Notes: generated by a model from the sequence alone, not told the origin. Positions 47,992 to 57,057 are shown, numbered from the stretch's first letter. The stretch is DNA of 64,000 bases from Thermococcus gorgonarius (GCF_002214385.1 NZ_CP014855.1:1116001-1180000); one strand, 5' to 3'. A program made the numbers and translations.

Positions 47992-48953
47992 TCAAGGACT
48001 AGCTCCACCCAGTTTTCCCTGCCGAGTTTGTAAACCCTGACCAGGCCCTTTTCTTCGAGCCTCTTGAACATCCTCCAGGCGGTGGTCTTGGGAATCCCCA
48101 GAGCAGCCCTGACCTTGGACTGGGGCGCTTTACCCCCGTTTTCCACAAGGTAAATAAGGGCACCCTTTTCGTCATCGTTGAGGTCTTCCATGGATTCTAT
48201 CTTCTCCCTGAACTTTCTCAGTGCCTCAGGGGCAGCCGTTTCCATTGAAGTTCCTGATTTCTTATCCCTGCTCAGGTAGGCGTATAGGCCCCCAAGGATC
48301 ACCAGGCCGATTATCACAGCGGCCACAAGCTTTCCACCAATTCCAGAACCAGTACCTCCCGGGGAGGGGGTAGTAGAGCTTCCACCACCTCCACTTCCTG
48401 GAATAATAGAAGATGTCGTTGAGGACGATGTTACTGACCCCGTGCTGGTTTTTGCCTGGAGCACGTAAGAGACGCTGATGTTTCCGGGGGGCATCACCAG
48501 AAGGTTGTCCTGTATCTTCAGGGGAACTTCGCTGAGGTCAGTTATTATGGCATCCTCAGGGAGGATTATATAAACCTGAACAGGGCTCTCAAGGGACAGA
48601 GTCCAGACGGCACCTTCCTTAGTCGTTATATCCGGGGTGAAATACGAGATTTGAACAACCGAGACGTTTCCAAAGTAAATTGTCGCGTTTGAACCGGAGA
48701 TCTCGTAGGGAAGGAGTTCGCCGTTTTCATCAACCGCTATGAAGCCCTCAACGTGCTGACCGAGCAGAGGGACGTCGAGAACTACGGTGTAGTTTGCGGT
48801 CAAGACTGTCTCGTTGACCAGTACGTAACCATCCTCGTAGACGGTCAGAGAAAGGGATGAAACAGTCTGACCCTTAACCGGAACCGGTGCCATTAGCAAG
48901 CCCGCGATGATCATGACCAAGACTGACAAAGACAGCCTCATGTGACCGTCCAT
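47988..48953 (-). CDS. Membrane-anchored protein with C-terminal winged helix
   Basis: A 321-residue protein: signal peptide (about 1-28), an extracellular beta-rich domain with several N-glycosylation sites (about 30-170), a Ser/Thr/Gly linker, one membrane helix (about residue 205-225) and a cytoplasmic winged helix at the C-terminus (GALIYLVENGG, SKVRAALGIPKTTAWRMFKRLEEKGLVR). This places a DNA-binding domain at the inner membrane face, as in one-component surface sensors. ATG 48953 follows GAGGTGATAAA. It overlaps the phosphoesterase gene by 4 bp. Confidence 0.75.
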   Translation of the reverse strand: MDGHMRLSLSVLVMIIAGLLMAPVPVKGQTVSSLSLTVYEDGYVLVNETVLTANYTVVLDVPLLGQHVEGFIAVDENGELLPYEISGSNATIYFGNVSVVQISYFTPDITTKEGAVWTLSLESPVQVYIILPEDAIITDLSEVPLKIQDNLLVMPPGNISVSYVLQAKTSTGSVTSSSTTSSIIPGSGGGGSSTTPSPGGTGSGIGGKLVAAVIIGLVILGGLYAYLSRDKKSGTSMETAAPEALRKFREKIESMEDLNDDEKGALIYLVENGGKAPQSKVRAALGIPKTTAWRMFKRLEEKGLVRVYKLGRENWVELVLE

Positions 48954-49047
48954 TTTATCACCTCTAGTATTCATAAAAACTTGTCCCTTAAAAAGGTTTA
49001 TTCAGGGAATTTAGCTTAAATAAAAAGGCAAAAACAAACAAAAGAGA

Positions 49048-50124
49048 TCACGGACGCTTTCCGTGCTTTTCGTGTCCATCCCACATTCCAGACCACTGGC
49101 TGCTCCAGTTAATCACAAAACTCTGGTTCTGTTCTCCGGGGTTCCCCGGCCTCCAGACGGGCCAGCGCATTTCGTCCTTCTTGTGAATCCACCTGAGGTG
49201 GGCGGCTACGAGCTTGAGTCTCGGCGTGGCCTCCTTTATTATCTTGACGGCCTCCAGGTACTTGCCCTCTCTGACGAGCTGGGTTACGTTCTCCCTGAGC
49301 TGAACCAGCTGCTGCCTGAGCTCCTCAACAAGGGTCGCGTTTATTCCCTGGACGTTTCTAAGCCTCTCAAGGGCCCTAATCTCCATCTCTACCCTGAAGG
49401 TAAAGGCACTGGCTATGGAATTGCCTTTGACCTTAAGGAACTCCTTTCCAAGCTCTCTCAGGGCCTCATCCAGTTGCTTCTTCAGCTCCCTGGCCTTCTC
49501 AAGGTCCTCCGTGAGTGCGGTGCTGTTGCCGCTCATGGCGTCTTCCACCACTTTCCTGTAGGCTTCTCTGGTCTCGTTGTAGAGCTCCTCAACTTCCGTA
49601 ACGTTTATTCCCCTCATCTTGGCAGCATTGATGATCAGCTCTGCGTGCCTGAAGTAGCCGTTCATCCTGAGGGCCTCGACCTTGGCGATGGTCTCGTTGC
49701 TGGGTCCCTTTCTCTCCGTCTCGTTGGTTTCTACAGAGGTTTCTTCTTTTATGACGATCTTGTAAGACCTCATTGCTTTAATAGCCGTCTCAAGGGCCCC
49801 TTTGTAGTCCCCGCTGTTGTAGAGGCTCCAGGCTTCCTTTCTGAGTTCCTCTGCCCTGTTAAACTGTTCCATGGTCTCATTGGTCAGGTTGCTCACGTTT
49901 GCAATGAGTCCACTGGTGTAGTTTGCCAGCCTGTCAACTATCTTCAGGAGGTTCTCTGCAGCCTTCTGAAGTCCAGTTGCATTAACAGTCACGTTGACAG
50001 AGGCATTGAAAGAGGCCTGCATCGAAGCCCCTTCAGTAACCTCTGCCGCTCCTGCCAAGGTGTAAGCGGGTACCATTGAAAGTACCAGCATTGCCATTAC
50101 AAGTATGGCTTTTATCCCCTTCAT
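49048..50124 (-). CDS. Secreted glycosylated coiled-coil protein
   Basis: A 358-residue exported protein. A signal peptide (about 1-26) is followed by a region rich in N-glycosylation sequons and by long amphipathic helices (two or more coiled coils across about 60-310). The tail is Trp/Asn-rich (NWSSQWSGMWDGH). There is no membrane anchor at the C-terminus. ATG 50124 follows GGTGAAGAACC, and a minus-strand TATA run (CATATAATG) lies at about 50156-50165. Function unknown; the layout suits a surface or extracellular protein. Confidence 0.72.
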   Translation of the reverse strand: MKGIKAILVMAMLVLSMVPAYTLAGAAEVTEGASMQASFNASVNVTVNATGLQKAAENLLKIVDRLANYTSGLIANVSNLTNETMEQFNRAEELRKEAWSLYNSGDYKGALETAIKAMRSYKIVIKEETSVETNETERKGPSNETIAKVEALRMNGYFRHAELIINAAKMRGINVTEVEELYNETREAYRKVVEDAMSGNSTALTEDLEKARELKKQLDEALRELGKEFLKVKGNSIASAFTFRVEMEIRALERLRNVQGINATLVEELRQQLVQLRENVTQLVREGKYLEAVKIIKEATPRLKLVAAHLRWIHKKDEMRWPVWRPGNPGEQNQSFVINWSSQWSGMWDGHEKHGKRP

Positions 50125-50367
50125 GGTTCTTCACCTCGTTTTTGATTAGGGAACTTTCATTATATGAGGGATGCGCTGAAACGGAAAGTGAGAAAACGTT
50201 CCAGATCGTTCCACCATTTATTTACAAGTTTTAAACTGCTGTGCTAGCCCAACAAAACAATTCTTCCAGTTATTATCTTAACTAAAGCCTTGCTAGTTCG
50301 AGATCATGGATCTTGCATAAGCTTCATAAAGCTTCCCTCCAAAAACAGAGGCTGGATGGTGAGAATT

Positions 50368-50709
50368 ATGCCACGTGGAATGGGCTGGGGCAGGGGAAGG
50401 AGAAGAAAGATGAGAATGATAGGATTCATCCCCCAGGTCAAACACTTCTATCCCGCTCTCCCCCCGATGGTTCCACCCAAACCTCCCGTATTCATGACCT
50501 ATGAAGAGTTTGAGGCCCTTAGGCTCGTCGATTATGAGGGTTTAACCCAGGAGGAAGCGGGCCAGAGGATGGGTGTTTCCAGGGGCACCGTCTGGAGGGC
50601 CCTTAGTTCTGCCAGAAAGAAAGTTGCCCAGATGCTTGTAGAGGGGAGGGAACTGATAATCCTTCCGCAGGGAAACGAGGCGCCAAGAATGGAAATAAAG
50701 GAGGATTAG
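50368..50709 (+). CDS. DUF134/UPF0251 HTH protein
   Basis: A 113-residue predicted DNA-binding protein. It begins MPRGMGWGRGRRRKMR, an Arg/Gly-rich start also seen in a membrane protein at 57697. The helix-turn-helix is LTQEEAGQRMGVSRGTVWRALSSARKKVAQML, like a sigma-region-4 fold. DUF134 genes often lie beside MinD/ferredoxin and NifX-like genes, as here. ATG 50368 is preceded by GGTGAGAATT. It overlaps the convergent MinD gene by 4 bp. It is a candidate regulator for the palindromic sites in this neighbourhood (inference only). Confidence 0.82.
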   Translation: MPRGMGWGRGRRRKMRMIGFIPQVKHFYPALPPMVPPKPPVFMTYEEFEALRLVDYEGLTQEEAGQRMGVSRGTVWRALSSARKKVAQMLVEGRELIILPQGNEAPRMEIKED

Positions 50710-51596
50710 CCGAGTATCTCCTCGGCTATTCTCTCGGCAATCTCCTTAAGGGCCCTGCTTGCGGGACTCTCCGGGAAAGCCTCAACGACCGGCTTGAGGA
50801 GGCTCATGCTCTTAGGAATTGCCCTGTCGTAAGGAACTTCGCCGAGTATTGGAATCCCCTCGCTTTCGGCCCACTCCCTCAGCTTTGTAAAGCCGGGGTT
50901 TATATCGGCCTTGTTGATTATGAGATAAGCCGGCTCCCTGAAGTGCTGGACGACCTTGTAAGCCCTCTGAACGTCGCTAAGCGATGCTGGAGTGGGTTCG
51001 GCTATGAGTATGGCCACGTCCGCTCCTCCAAGGCTCGCTATAACCTGACAGCCGATTCCAGCGGCGGAATCAACTATCATATGCTCCAGGTTTAGCTCCT
51101 CCATTATCTTCTTCGCCCACTCTTTCTCCTCGGTGACGAGCTTACCGCTCTCCGGCCGGCCAACGTCGAGCTGGGCAGATATGATCGGAAAGCCGTACTT
51201 GGTTGTGGCCTTCCTTATAACCCCTGAGCGGACTTCTTCGAGGGTTATCGTTCCCGCAACTGGGCAGACCAATCCGCAGACGTTACAGCCCTCGCAGGTG
51301 AGTTCGTTGACGACGTAGTTGCCCTCATCGTCTATGTAGATGCATCCGTAGGGGCAACGCTCGTAACATATGCCGCACCTTATGCAGCTCTCGGTGTTTA
51401 TCCTCGCTACCTTCGCACCTACGTGCTCTCTCTCCTCCTCCCACTCGGTAACCCCGAGGAGAAGGCCAAGGTTCGGTGCCTCTGCATCGGCATCCACGGC
51501 TATGAGCCTATACCTGTCTTTCAGGAAGTAGAGGAGCGAGGCCGTTATGCTGCTCTTCCCAACGCCGCCTTTACCGCTCGCTATAGCCAGCTGCAT
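50706..51596 (-). CDS. MinD-superfamily ATPase with inserted ferredoxin domain (second of pair)
   Basis: A 296-residue P-loop ATPase. The deviant Walker A is SGKGGVGKSS near the start. A two-cluster ferredoxin insert follows: CIRCGICYERCPYGC and CEGCNVCGLVCP. Proteins of this group are thought to help handle or insert iron-sulfur or nitrogenase-like cofactors. ATG 51596 overlaps the stop of the preceding MinD gene (TGATG), so the two are translationally coupled, perhaps as a heterodimer. Confidence 0.88.
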   Translation of the reverse strand: MQLAIASGKGGVGKSSITASLLYFLKDRYRLIAVDADAEAPNLGLLLGVTEWEEEREHVGAKVARINTESCIRCGICYERCPYGCIYIDDEGNYVVNELTCEGCNVCGLVCPVAGTITLEEVRSGVIRKATTKYGFPIISAQLDVGRPESGKLVTEEKEWAKKIMEELNLEHMIVDSAAGIGCQVIASLGGADVAILIAEPTPASLSDVQRAYKVVQHFREPAYLIINKADINPGFTKLREWAESEGIPILGEVPYDRAIPKSMSLLKPVVEAFPESPASRALKEIAERIAEEILG

Positions 51597-52474
51597 CACT
51601 CACCACCTCCAAAAGCGAGAACCCTCTCGGCAATTGCTTTGAATATCTCCGCCTCGGGAGAATCGCTCAGGACAATCGGCTTTCCGCTAACGTAGCTCCT
51701 CACTACCTTCTCGCTGTAGGGTATTTCAGCCACTACTTCGGCACCGTACTTTTTGGCCAACTCGTAGACCTTCCCCTTCTCGCCGAGGTCAGCCCTGTTT
51801 ATCACTACCCACGTGGGAATTTCCATGAGCTTTCCCAGTTCGAGGATTAGCTCGGTGTCGTGAATTCCAAGCGGAGTTGGTTCCGTAACCGCTATGAGGA
51901 GATCCGAGAACTCGATGGCCTTTGAAACGGTGTTGCCGGTTCCAGCGGCAGTATCAACGAGGAAAATTCCGCCCGTCTTTTCATGTATTTCCATTGCCCT
52001 CCTCTTGGCGGCCACGACGAGGGGCATCGACCTCTCCTCGCCTTCCTTCAGTTTTCCGGTCACCAGAGTAAAGCCGTAGGGGGTTTCGGTTACGTAGATG
52101 TGCCCGATAAGTCTTGACCCCTCAAGGATTGCCCCCGGAACTGGACAAACTATTTCACAGGCCCTGCAACCGGAGCAGAGGGTCGGCATCAGGAAAGGAG
52201 TTCCATCCTTCAGGGTGATTATGGCGTGCTCCTCACATACTTCGGCGCATTTTCTGCACTTGGTACACTTCGAGTAGTCAAAGCGCGGCATGAACTGGTT
52301 CACCGGCTCCTCGTTGGCCAGGTCAACCCCGAGGAGAAGGTGGTCGTTTGGGGCCTCAACGTCCAAGTCTGCCATTGTGAGGTTAACTCCCAGATTCCTG
52401 AGCGCTACCGCAAGATTAATGGCGACGGTAGACTTCCCAGTTCCTCCCTTTCCACCGCTCACTGCTACCTGCAA
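51596..52474 (-). CDS. MinD-superfamily ATPase with inserted ferredoxin domain (first of pair)
   Basis: A 292-residue homologue of its downstream neighbour. Walker A is GGKGGTGKST, and the ferredoxin insert has CTKCRKCAEVCEEHA and CSGCRACEIVCPVPGA. It starts at TTG with GGAGGTGAGAGC at ideal spacing. It is divergent from a NifX-like gene; the 71-bp gap holds the imperfect TTGTGCATA palindrome. Confidence 0.88.
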   Translation of the reverse strand: MQVAVSGGKGGTGKSTVAINLAVALRNLGVNLTMADLDVEAPNDHLLLGVDLANEEPVNQFMPRFDYSKCTKCRKCAEVCEEHAIITLKDGTPFLMPTLCSGCRACEIVCPVPGAILEGSRLIGHIYVTETPYGFTLVTGKLKEGEERSMPLVVAAKRRAMEIHEKTGGIFLVDTAAGTGNTVSKAIEFSDLLIAVTEPTPLGIHDTELILELGKLMEIPTWVVINRADLGEKGKVYELAKKYGAEVVAEIPYSEKVVRSYVSGKPIVLSDSPEAEIFKAIAERVLAFGGGE

Positions 52475-52517
52475 GCTCTCACCTCCGGAATTAGGCCAAC
52501 CTAAAAGCTTTTAAGCT

Positions 52518-52533
52518 TTGTGCATACGCTCAA
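52518..52533 (+). promoter_or_regulatory. Palindromic site 1 before a NifX-like gene
   Basis: TTGTGCATACGCTCAA: the left half matches the perfect palindrome at 57023 and the right half differs at two positions. It follows directly on a TATA-like CTTTTAAGC (52508-52516), so a bound protein would block the transcript start of the gene at 52546. It could also affect the divergent MinD pair. Confidence 0.55.
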
Positions 52534-52545
52534 AACGGTGATAGC

Positions 52546-52962
52546 ATGAGGTGCCTTAAGGTCGCCTTTGGAATGGAGGACGATGAACACCTCATAGACG
52601 CCCACTACGGCGATTCTGAGTTCTTCGCAATTTATGAAGTCTGCGAAGATGGTAGCGTTAAACTCCTCGAAAAGAGGCACAACAAGGCCAAAGACTTCGA
52701 AGAGGAACATGACGAGGGCCACGGCGACCCGCGGAAGTTCAAAGCCGTTGTCAGCCAGCTCCTCGACGTTGACGTCCTTGCAGCCTTTAGAATGGGCCCG
52801 AACTTTTTGAGAATCCGCGACAAGACAAACAAGGTGGCCTTCTTTACCAGGACGAGGGACATAAAGCTCGCCCTCCAGAGGGTCGTTGAGAACTTCGACG
52901 AGCTTTGGGAACAGGTGCAGGAGAAGAAGAGAGCCATCGAAAAGCCGATCGTCGAGGAGTGA
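52546..52962 (+). CDS. NifX/NifB-C-like cofactor-binding protein (acidic)
   Basis: A 138-residue protein of the dinitrogenase iron-molybdenum cofactor family (NifX fold). The fold begins LKVAFGMEDDEHLIDAHYGDSEFFAIYEV, with the D-x-H-[YF]-G type motif. A central His/Glu/Asp-rich loop (EEEHDEGHGDP) could bind metal. There is no nitrogenase in sight, so a role in other metal clusters is inferred. ATG 52546 follows GGTGAT. It is divergent from the MinD pair. Confidence 0.82.
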   Translation: MRCLKVAFGMEDDEHLIDAHYGDSEFFAIYEVCEDGSVKLLEKRHNKAKDFEEEHDEGHGDPRKFKAVVSQLLDVDVLAAFRMGPNFLRIRDKTNKVAFFTRTRDIKLALQRVVENFDELWEQVQEKKRAIEKPIVEE

Positions 52963-53021
52963 CCTTTCACTTTATTTGACCCGTGCCAGAGGGGAAACTT
53001 CCCATCCCAAAGGTGCCGCCC

Positions 53022-53453
53022 ATGAAGTTCTGGGGAATCGTGCCAAAGGTAGCTGTTCTCTCCGCCCCGTACGCGGCGGCCGCTTTTTATTTAAACGACC
53101 GATTTAACGTGACTTCTATTCAGCTTGTTAAGCCGGGTATCTTCCTGATGGCGATCGGCGTGGCCCTGTGGCTCTTCTGCTACTTCCAGGTTTCGAGGGC
53201 ATACGCTAAGGGCGAGCTCCTAACCACGGGATGCTACTCCAAGGTTAGACACCCGATATACTCAATCTGGGGCTTCCTGATCCTTCCGGGCTTTTCGCTC
53301 GTAGTCGGTGGCTTCATGCTCGCTCTCCCGATCGTTTATTGGTTATCTGTTCTCGTCTTCATTGGCGAGGAGGAACAAGCGCTGGAGGAGAGGTTCGGCG
53401 ATGAGTGGCGGAGATACGCGGAAAGAACGCCCCGCTTCATTCCAAGGCCTTGA
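53022..53453 (+). CDS. Isoprenylcysteine methyltransferase-family membrane protein
   Basis: A 143-residue membrane methyltransferase-like protein with about four helices. Family motifs are GCYSKVRHPIYSIW and the C-terminal EEEQALEERFGDEWRRYAERTPRFIP, which bind SAM in the ICMT/PEMT group. The substrate in archaea is unknown. I take ATG 53022 because AAAGGTG precedes it; a GTG at 52983 in the same frame has no such site. Its end overlaps the next gene by 53 bp. Confidence 0.8.
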   Translation: MKFWGIVPKVAVLSAPYAAAAFYLNDRFNVTSIQLVKPGIFLMAIGVALWLFCYFQVSRAYAKGELLTTGCYSKVRHPIYSIWGFLILPGFSLVVGGFMLALPIVYWLSVLVFIGEEEQALEERFGDEWRRYAERTPRFIPRP

Positions 53454-53931
53454 GCTTTTACCTGTTCATCTCTACGTTTTAGCTCACCTCAGAAAAGCGG
53501 GCGTTGACTACGCCAAGATGATGGCGAAGATGAGCGAGCTACCCCTTTCCCTCATCGAGGACGCGATAAAAGACCTAATGGAAGCCGGACTGGTGGAGCG
53601 GGACTCTGGAAGCGCGATAAAGAGGAGCAAGGCGAGGTTTAAGAAGGCCTTCGAGGTTCACAAGCACCATACTTATTCTCGTCTCTCGCGCGAGGGAGAG
53701 CTTTTCGTCAGGTCAATCGATGAGAAGTGGCTGAAGAACTACTTTGACTCGCTTTTTCCAGGCGGATGGAAGGTTGTGAGGGCTTTGGCAGAGGCTAAAA
53801 ACTTCAATGAGCTCCCAAAGGATCTCAGGGGCGACAAAATCAGAGAAGAACTCCTCCTGCACCGCTTCATAACGCCGAACGGCAGGAAAACAACGTTCTT
53901 TAAGCTGTTGGTGGAGTTTCTGAGTGTTTAA
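53401..53931 (+). CDS. DUF2250 winged-helix protein
   Basis: A 176-residue protein with an N-terminal winged helix (LPVHLYVLAHLRKAGVDYAKM; EDAIKDLMEAGLVER) of the DUF2250 family, and a charged C-terminal helical part. It may be a transcription regulator. The start is uncertain. ATG 53401 inside the end of the methyltransferase gene has GGAGAGG before it; the open frame extends further upstream. It overlaps the convergent MBL gene by 4 bp. Confidence 0.7.
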   Translation: MSGGDTRKERPASFQGLELLPVHLYVLAHLRKAGVDYAKMMAKMSELPLSLIEDAIKDLMEAGLVERDSGSAIKRSKARFKKAFEVHKHHTYSRLSREGELFVRSIDEKWLKNYFDSLFPGGWKVVRALAEAKNFNELPKDLRGDKIREELLLHRFITPNGRKTTFFKLLVEFLSV

Positions 53932-54578
53932 ACTTTAAGAACACTCCCTGTCCTCACTTCCACGAACTTCTCAGAATACCCTTTTCTCACGTAGGCCTTT
54001 GCATCGTCGCCAGAGCAGTGGGCTGGAGCTATGAATTCGGTCATTCTGGCGAGTTTGTTAAGGGTTCTCCGTGAGGGATAATGGAAGCCGCCTATGACGA
54101 GGTGGGCTTTCTCGTAGCCCGAAACCTCGAGTATGGCTTTGGTAAGCCTGTCCACGCCAGGGTGGGAGCAACCGACGATGACGACGAGTCCTGAAGTTGT
54201 TTCCACTCCTATCGCGTGCTCAAAGCCATCCAAAGCCCCGGAAGTCCATATCCCGTCGATTATCTCGTCCGCGCTGCGGATCTCAACAACCCTAAGCCCC
54301 TCAATCCTCCCACCTGGAGGCGCGTAAAGCGTCAAGCCGGGGTTGAGTTTGGCTATCAGAGGGAAACCGCCGTAATGGTCGTAGTGCCAGTGGCTTAAAA
54401 CGGCGAAGTCGAGGTTTTTGAGAGAAACGCCCAGAACTTTAGAGTTATGGATTAGAACCTCTCCCCTCGTGTCCGCATCGAAGAGAAAGCGATACTTTCC
54501 CTCAACCAATATGCTCCAGCCCCAATCGTTTAGGAAACCCTTCGAGGGCACGTTGTCGTTGAGGATTGTGAGCCTCAT
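53928..54578 (-). CDS. MBL-fold hydrolase, dihydropterin-synthase-like group
   Basis: A 216-residue metallo-beta-lactamase-fold protein. The metal motif is LSHWHYDHYGG, with GCSHPG and GGFHYP later. This order matches the group named after the methanopterin step enzyme MJ0301, but the actual substrate here is not known. ATG 54578 overlaps the stop of the DUF364 gene by 4 bp, and GGTGAGAG precedes it. Confidence 0.82.
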   Translation of the reverse strand: MRLTILNDNVPSKGFLNDWGWSILVEGKYRFLFDADTRGEVLIHNSKVLGVSLKNLDFAVLSHWHYDHYGGFPLIAKLNPGLTLYAPPGGRIEGLRVVEIRSADEIIDGIWTSGALDGFEHAIGVETTSGLVVIVGCSHPGVDRLTKAILEVSGYEKAHLVIGGFHYPSRRTLNKLARMTEFIAPAHCSGDDAKAYVRKGYSEKFVEVRTGSVLKV

Positions 54579-55315
54579 ACAACTCTCACCACGTACTTCC
54601 TGTTCCCCTCCTCAAATCCCCTAAAGGAGCCAAGCTTCAGCCCCAAAAGGGCCTTTTCGATATCAACCACCTTCATAGCGGCGAGGTGCGTTACGCCAGT
54701 GCCTTTCAAAAACTCTGGCAAAAGCTGGCCCGTCGGGCCCGTAAGGACGAAGAGCTCGGCTTTTCTCGCCCTGTCGAGGAGCATATCTATCGTCCCGTTA
54801 ACCAGACAGCTCGCGCTCGCTATAACGGCGTCCATCCCGGGCAGAAGGTGGTACTCGAGGGCATCGCTGTAAGTGTCTCTGTCCCAGAGCTTGGCGTTCC
54901 TCTCGAATACGTAGATTTCATAGCCCCTATTGCGGAGTTCCCTAACTAAAGGGGGCATGTTGCCTATTAGAGCCACTTTCCCAGCGTTCTCGGGCAAAAG
55001 CTCAAGCACGTCAACCCACTCGGCGTTGCTAAGGTCTATGTGGTACTGCGAGACCGCATTTATAGCCGCCAATCCCAAGGTGCGCTCGATCACGTTCAGG
55101 CTGTCGGCCCTCTCGATAAAGGCCTTAAGTGAAGGATCGCTTATCGAGTTTCTGTATCTCTGCACTTCCTCCGGAAGGGTCATGGCAACTCCTAAGGCCT
55201 TTCCCTCCGGCCCTTCAGCCAAAACCCACGTGTAGGGCAGTGCAAAGCCAAAATCCACCAGCTCAAGCCCCTCGGCCAGTTTCAAGGCCTTTTTCTTTAT
55301 TCCTGAGAGTAACAT
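54575..55315 (-). CDS. DUF364/DUF4213 Rossmann-like protein
   Basis: A 246-residue protein of the family predicted to take part in metal chelation or transport. The N-terminal DUF4213 part (LGVAMTLPEE) is followed by a Rossmann-like part with VALIGNMPPLVRELR, ASASCLVNGTID and LTGPTGQLLPEF. ATG 55315 has GTGATGGGT before it. It lies 5 bp after the methyltransferase gene and overlaps the MBL gene by 4 bp, so the three form one operon. Confidence 0.78.
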   Translation of the reverse strand: MLLSGIKKKALKLAEGLELVDFGFALPYTWVLAEGPEGKALGVAMTLPEEVQRYRNSISDPSLKAFIERADSLNVIERTLGLAAINAVSQYHIDLSNAEWVDVLELLPENAGKVALIGNMPPLVRELRNRGYEIYVFERNAKLWDRDTYSDALEYHLLPGMDAVIASASCLVNGTIDMLLDRARKAELFVLTGPTGQLLPEFLKGTGVTHLAAMKVVDIEKALLGLKLGSFRGFEEGNRKYVVRVV

Positions 55316-55320
55316 ACCCA

Positions 55321-55950
55321 TCACTTCACGGCCTTTATAACCACGAAGCTCCCCTCACCGTAGCCGGGCTTAACGGGTTCGACTTCTTTTATCTCGTCTA
55401 GCTTGTGGAAGAGGGTCTGAACAATCTCAAACTTTTTGAAGCCGATCTTTTTGAGCAGTTCTAAGAGCTCTTCCGTAGAAAAGAACCTAGCGTCCCTGTA
55501 AAAGACGCTCTCCTCTCTGTGCTCTTCGTAGTATCTTCCTATCGGGCTGTTCCTATCAACGAAGCCTATTATCAGGGCCCCACCCGGCTTCAGCACGCGG
55601 TAAGCCTCGCGCAGGGCCTTTTCAGGGTCGTCAACGAAGCAGATCGTCGTGACCATCAGAAGGTAGTCAAGGCTCTCATCCGGGAAGGGAAGATTTTCCG
55701 CAACGCCTTCAATGACCTCTATCCCTCGCTTCCTCGCTATCTCTGCCATTGCTTTGGAGGGCTCGACTCCGAGCTTTATTCCGAGCGGTGCCGCAAAGCG
55801 ACCAGTCCCCACGCCTATCTCGGCCCCTTTTCCCTCCTTTGGCAAAAGTTTTCTGACGGCCTCAAGCTCAGAGAGGTAAGCGTATTTGTGCCTCTCGAAC
55901 CAGTTCTCATAGCGGTCGCGGTGCTTCTCGAAGGGCTCCACCTTGGGCAT
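55321..55950 (-). CDS. Class I SAM-dependent methyltransferase
   Basis: A 209-residue methyltransferase. Motif I is GAEIGVGTGRFAAPL, then VEPSKAMAEIARK and LPFPDESLDYLLMV, and post-motif RVLKPGGALIIGFVDRNS. It most resembles the UbiE/arsenite-methyltransferase-like group; substrate unknown. ATG 55950 follows GAGGTGGGG. It is the first gene of a three-gene operon with DUF364 and MBL genes. Confidence 0.85.
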   Translation of the reverse strand: MPKVEPFEKHRDRYENWFERHKYAYLSELEAVRKLLPKEGKGAEIGVGTGRFAAPLGIKLGVEPSKAMAEIARKRGIEVIEGVAENLPFPDESLDYLLMVTTICFVDDPEKALREAYRVLKPGGALIIGFVDRNSPIGRYYEEHREESVFYRDARFFSTEELLELLKKIGFKKFEIVQTLFHKLDEIKEVEPVKPGYGEGSFVVIKAVK

Positions 55951-56045
55951 TACCATCCCCACCTCTCGATAGGCTTTGTCCCTTATCACCTTTGGGGCAG
56001 GAAACGTTTATACGCTTTTAGGCAGACCTAACGCCGGGTGGTGAT

Positions 56046-57005
56046 ATGATAGCCTTTGGGCCAGTTCCTTCTAGAAGGCTCGGGAGGAGCCTTGGGGTAA
56101 ACAACATTCCCGATAAGGTCTGCTCCTTTGCCTGCGTCTACTGCCAGATAGGCAGAACCCTGAGGATGAAGCTTGAGAGGAGGCCCTTTTACGAGCCCGA
56201 GCTGATCTTTGAAGAAGTCAGGAAGAAGGTTGAGGAAGCAGAGGAGAGAGGTGAGAGGACAGACTACATAACCTTCGTCCCCGACGGTGAACCGACGCTT
56301 GATGCAAATCTCGGAAAGGAAGCTGAGCTGTTGAAAACGCTCGGAATTCCGCTCGCGATACTCACCAATTCCTCACTTATCTGGCGCGAGGACGTAAGGG
56401 AAGACCTCCTCAAGTTCGACTTTGTTTCCCTCAAGGTCGATGCCGTCAGCGAGAACCTCTGGAGGAGAGTAGACAGGCCCCACAAGAGCCTGAGCCTTGA
56501 GAGAATTCTCGAGGGAATGCTTGAGTTCAGGAAGGCCTTCAGGGGAAAAGTGGTCACCGAAACGATGCTGATTGATGGTGTAGACTACGGCGACGAGTTT
56601 GAGAGGATAGCGGACTTCTTAGCTGAACTTAAGCCCAATGTTGCTTACATAGCGATCCCGACGAGACCTCCAGCTGAGGAGTGGGTAAGGCCAGCCAAGG
56701 AAGAGGTGATAAACCGCGCCTTTCAGGTCTTCGCCGAGAAGCTTGGAGAAGACCGCGTTGAATACCTGATAGGCTATGAGGGCAACACCTTCGCCTTCAC
56801 CGGAAACGTGGAAGAAGACTTGCTGAGCATAACGGCGGTTCACCCGATGCGTGAAGATGCTGTAAGAGAACTTTTGAAGAAAGCCAGCGCAGACTGGGGC
56901 GTCGTTGAGAGGCTTTTGAGGGAAGGAAAGCTCATAGAGCTGGAGTACAACGGGAAGCGCTTTTACATGCGCAGGCTGAAGAGCAGGGAACCCCCAGTTA
57001 GGTGA
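56046..57005 (+). CDS. Radical SAM protein (COG0731-like)
   Basis: A 319-residue radical SAM enzyme. The cluster motif is CSFACVYC, and FGPVPSRRLGRSLGVNNIP precedes it, a family start. FVPDGEPTLD follows as the SAM-binding GE-type motif. The C-terminal 90 residues look like a small winged-helix-type domain. It does not look like Tyw1. ATG 56046 follows GGTGGTGAT. It lies 52 bp before a NifX-like gene. Confidence 0.85.
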   Translation: MIAFGPVPSRRLGRSLGVNNIPDKVCSFACVYCQIGRTLRMKLERRPFYEPELIFEEVRKKVEEAEERGERTDYITFVPDGEPTLDANLGKEAELLKTLGIPLAILTNSSLIWREDVREDLLKFDFVSLKVDAVSENLWRRVDRPHKSLSLERILEGMLEFRKAFRGKVVTETMLIDGVDYGDEFERIADFLAELKPNVAYIAIPTRPPAEEWVRPAKEEVINRAFQVFAEKLGEDRVEYLIGYEGNTFAFTGNVEEDLLSITAVHPMREDAVRELLKKASADWGVVERLLREGKLIELEYNGKRFYMRRLKSREPPVR

Positions 57006-57013
57006 ACCGAAAA

Positions 57014-57038
57014 GTTTAAATGTTGTGCATATGCACAA
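57014..57038 (+). promoter_or_regulatory. TATA box and perfect 16-bp palindrome (site 2)
   Basis: TTGTGCATATGCACAA at 57023-57038 is a perfect palindrome placed directly after the TATA-like GTTTAAATG. It covers the expected transcript start of the NifX-like gene at 57058. Related sites stand before the other two NifX-like genes. Confidence 0.7.
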
Positions 57039-57057
57039 AATATTGGAGGTGATGGTT

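Noticed and set aside
50246-50256. GTGCTAGC sequence resembling the palindrome before hsdM
   Set aside because: Only the core is shared and the flanks are not symmetric, so it is probably chance.
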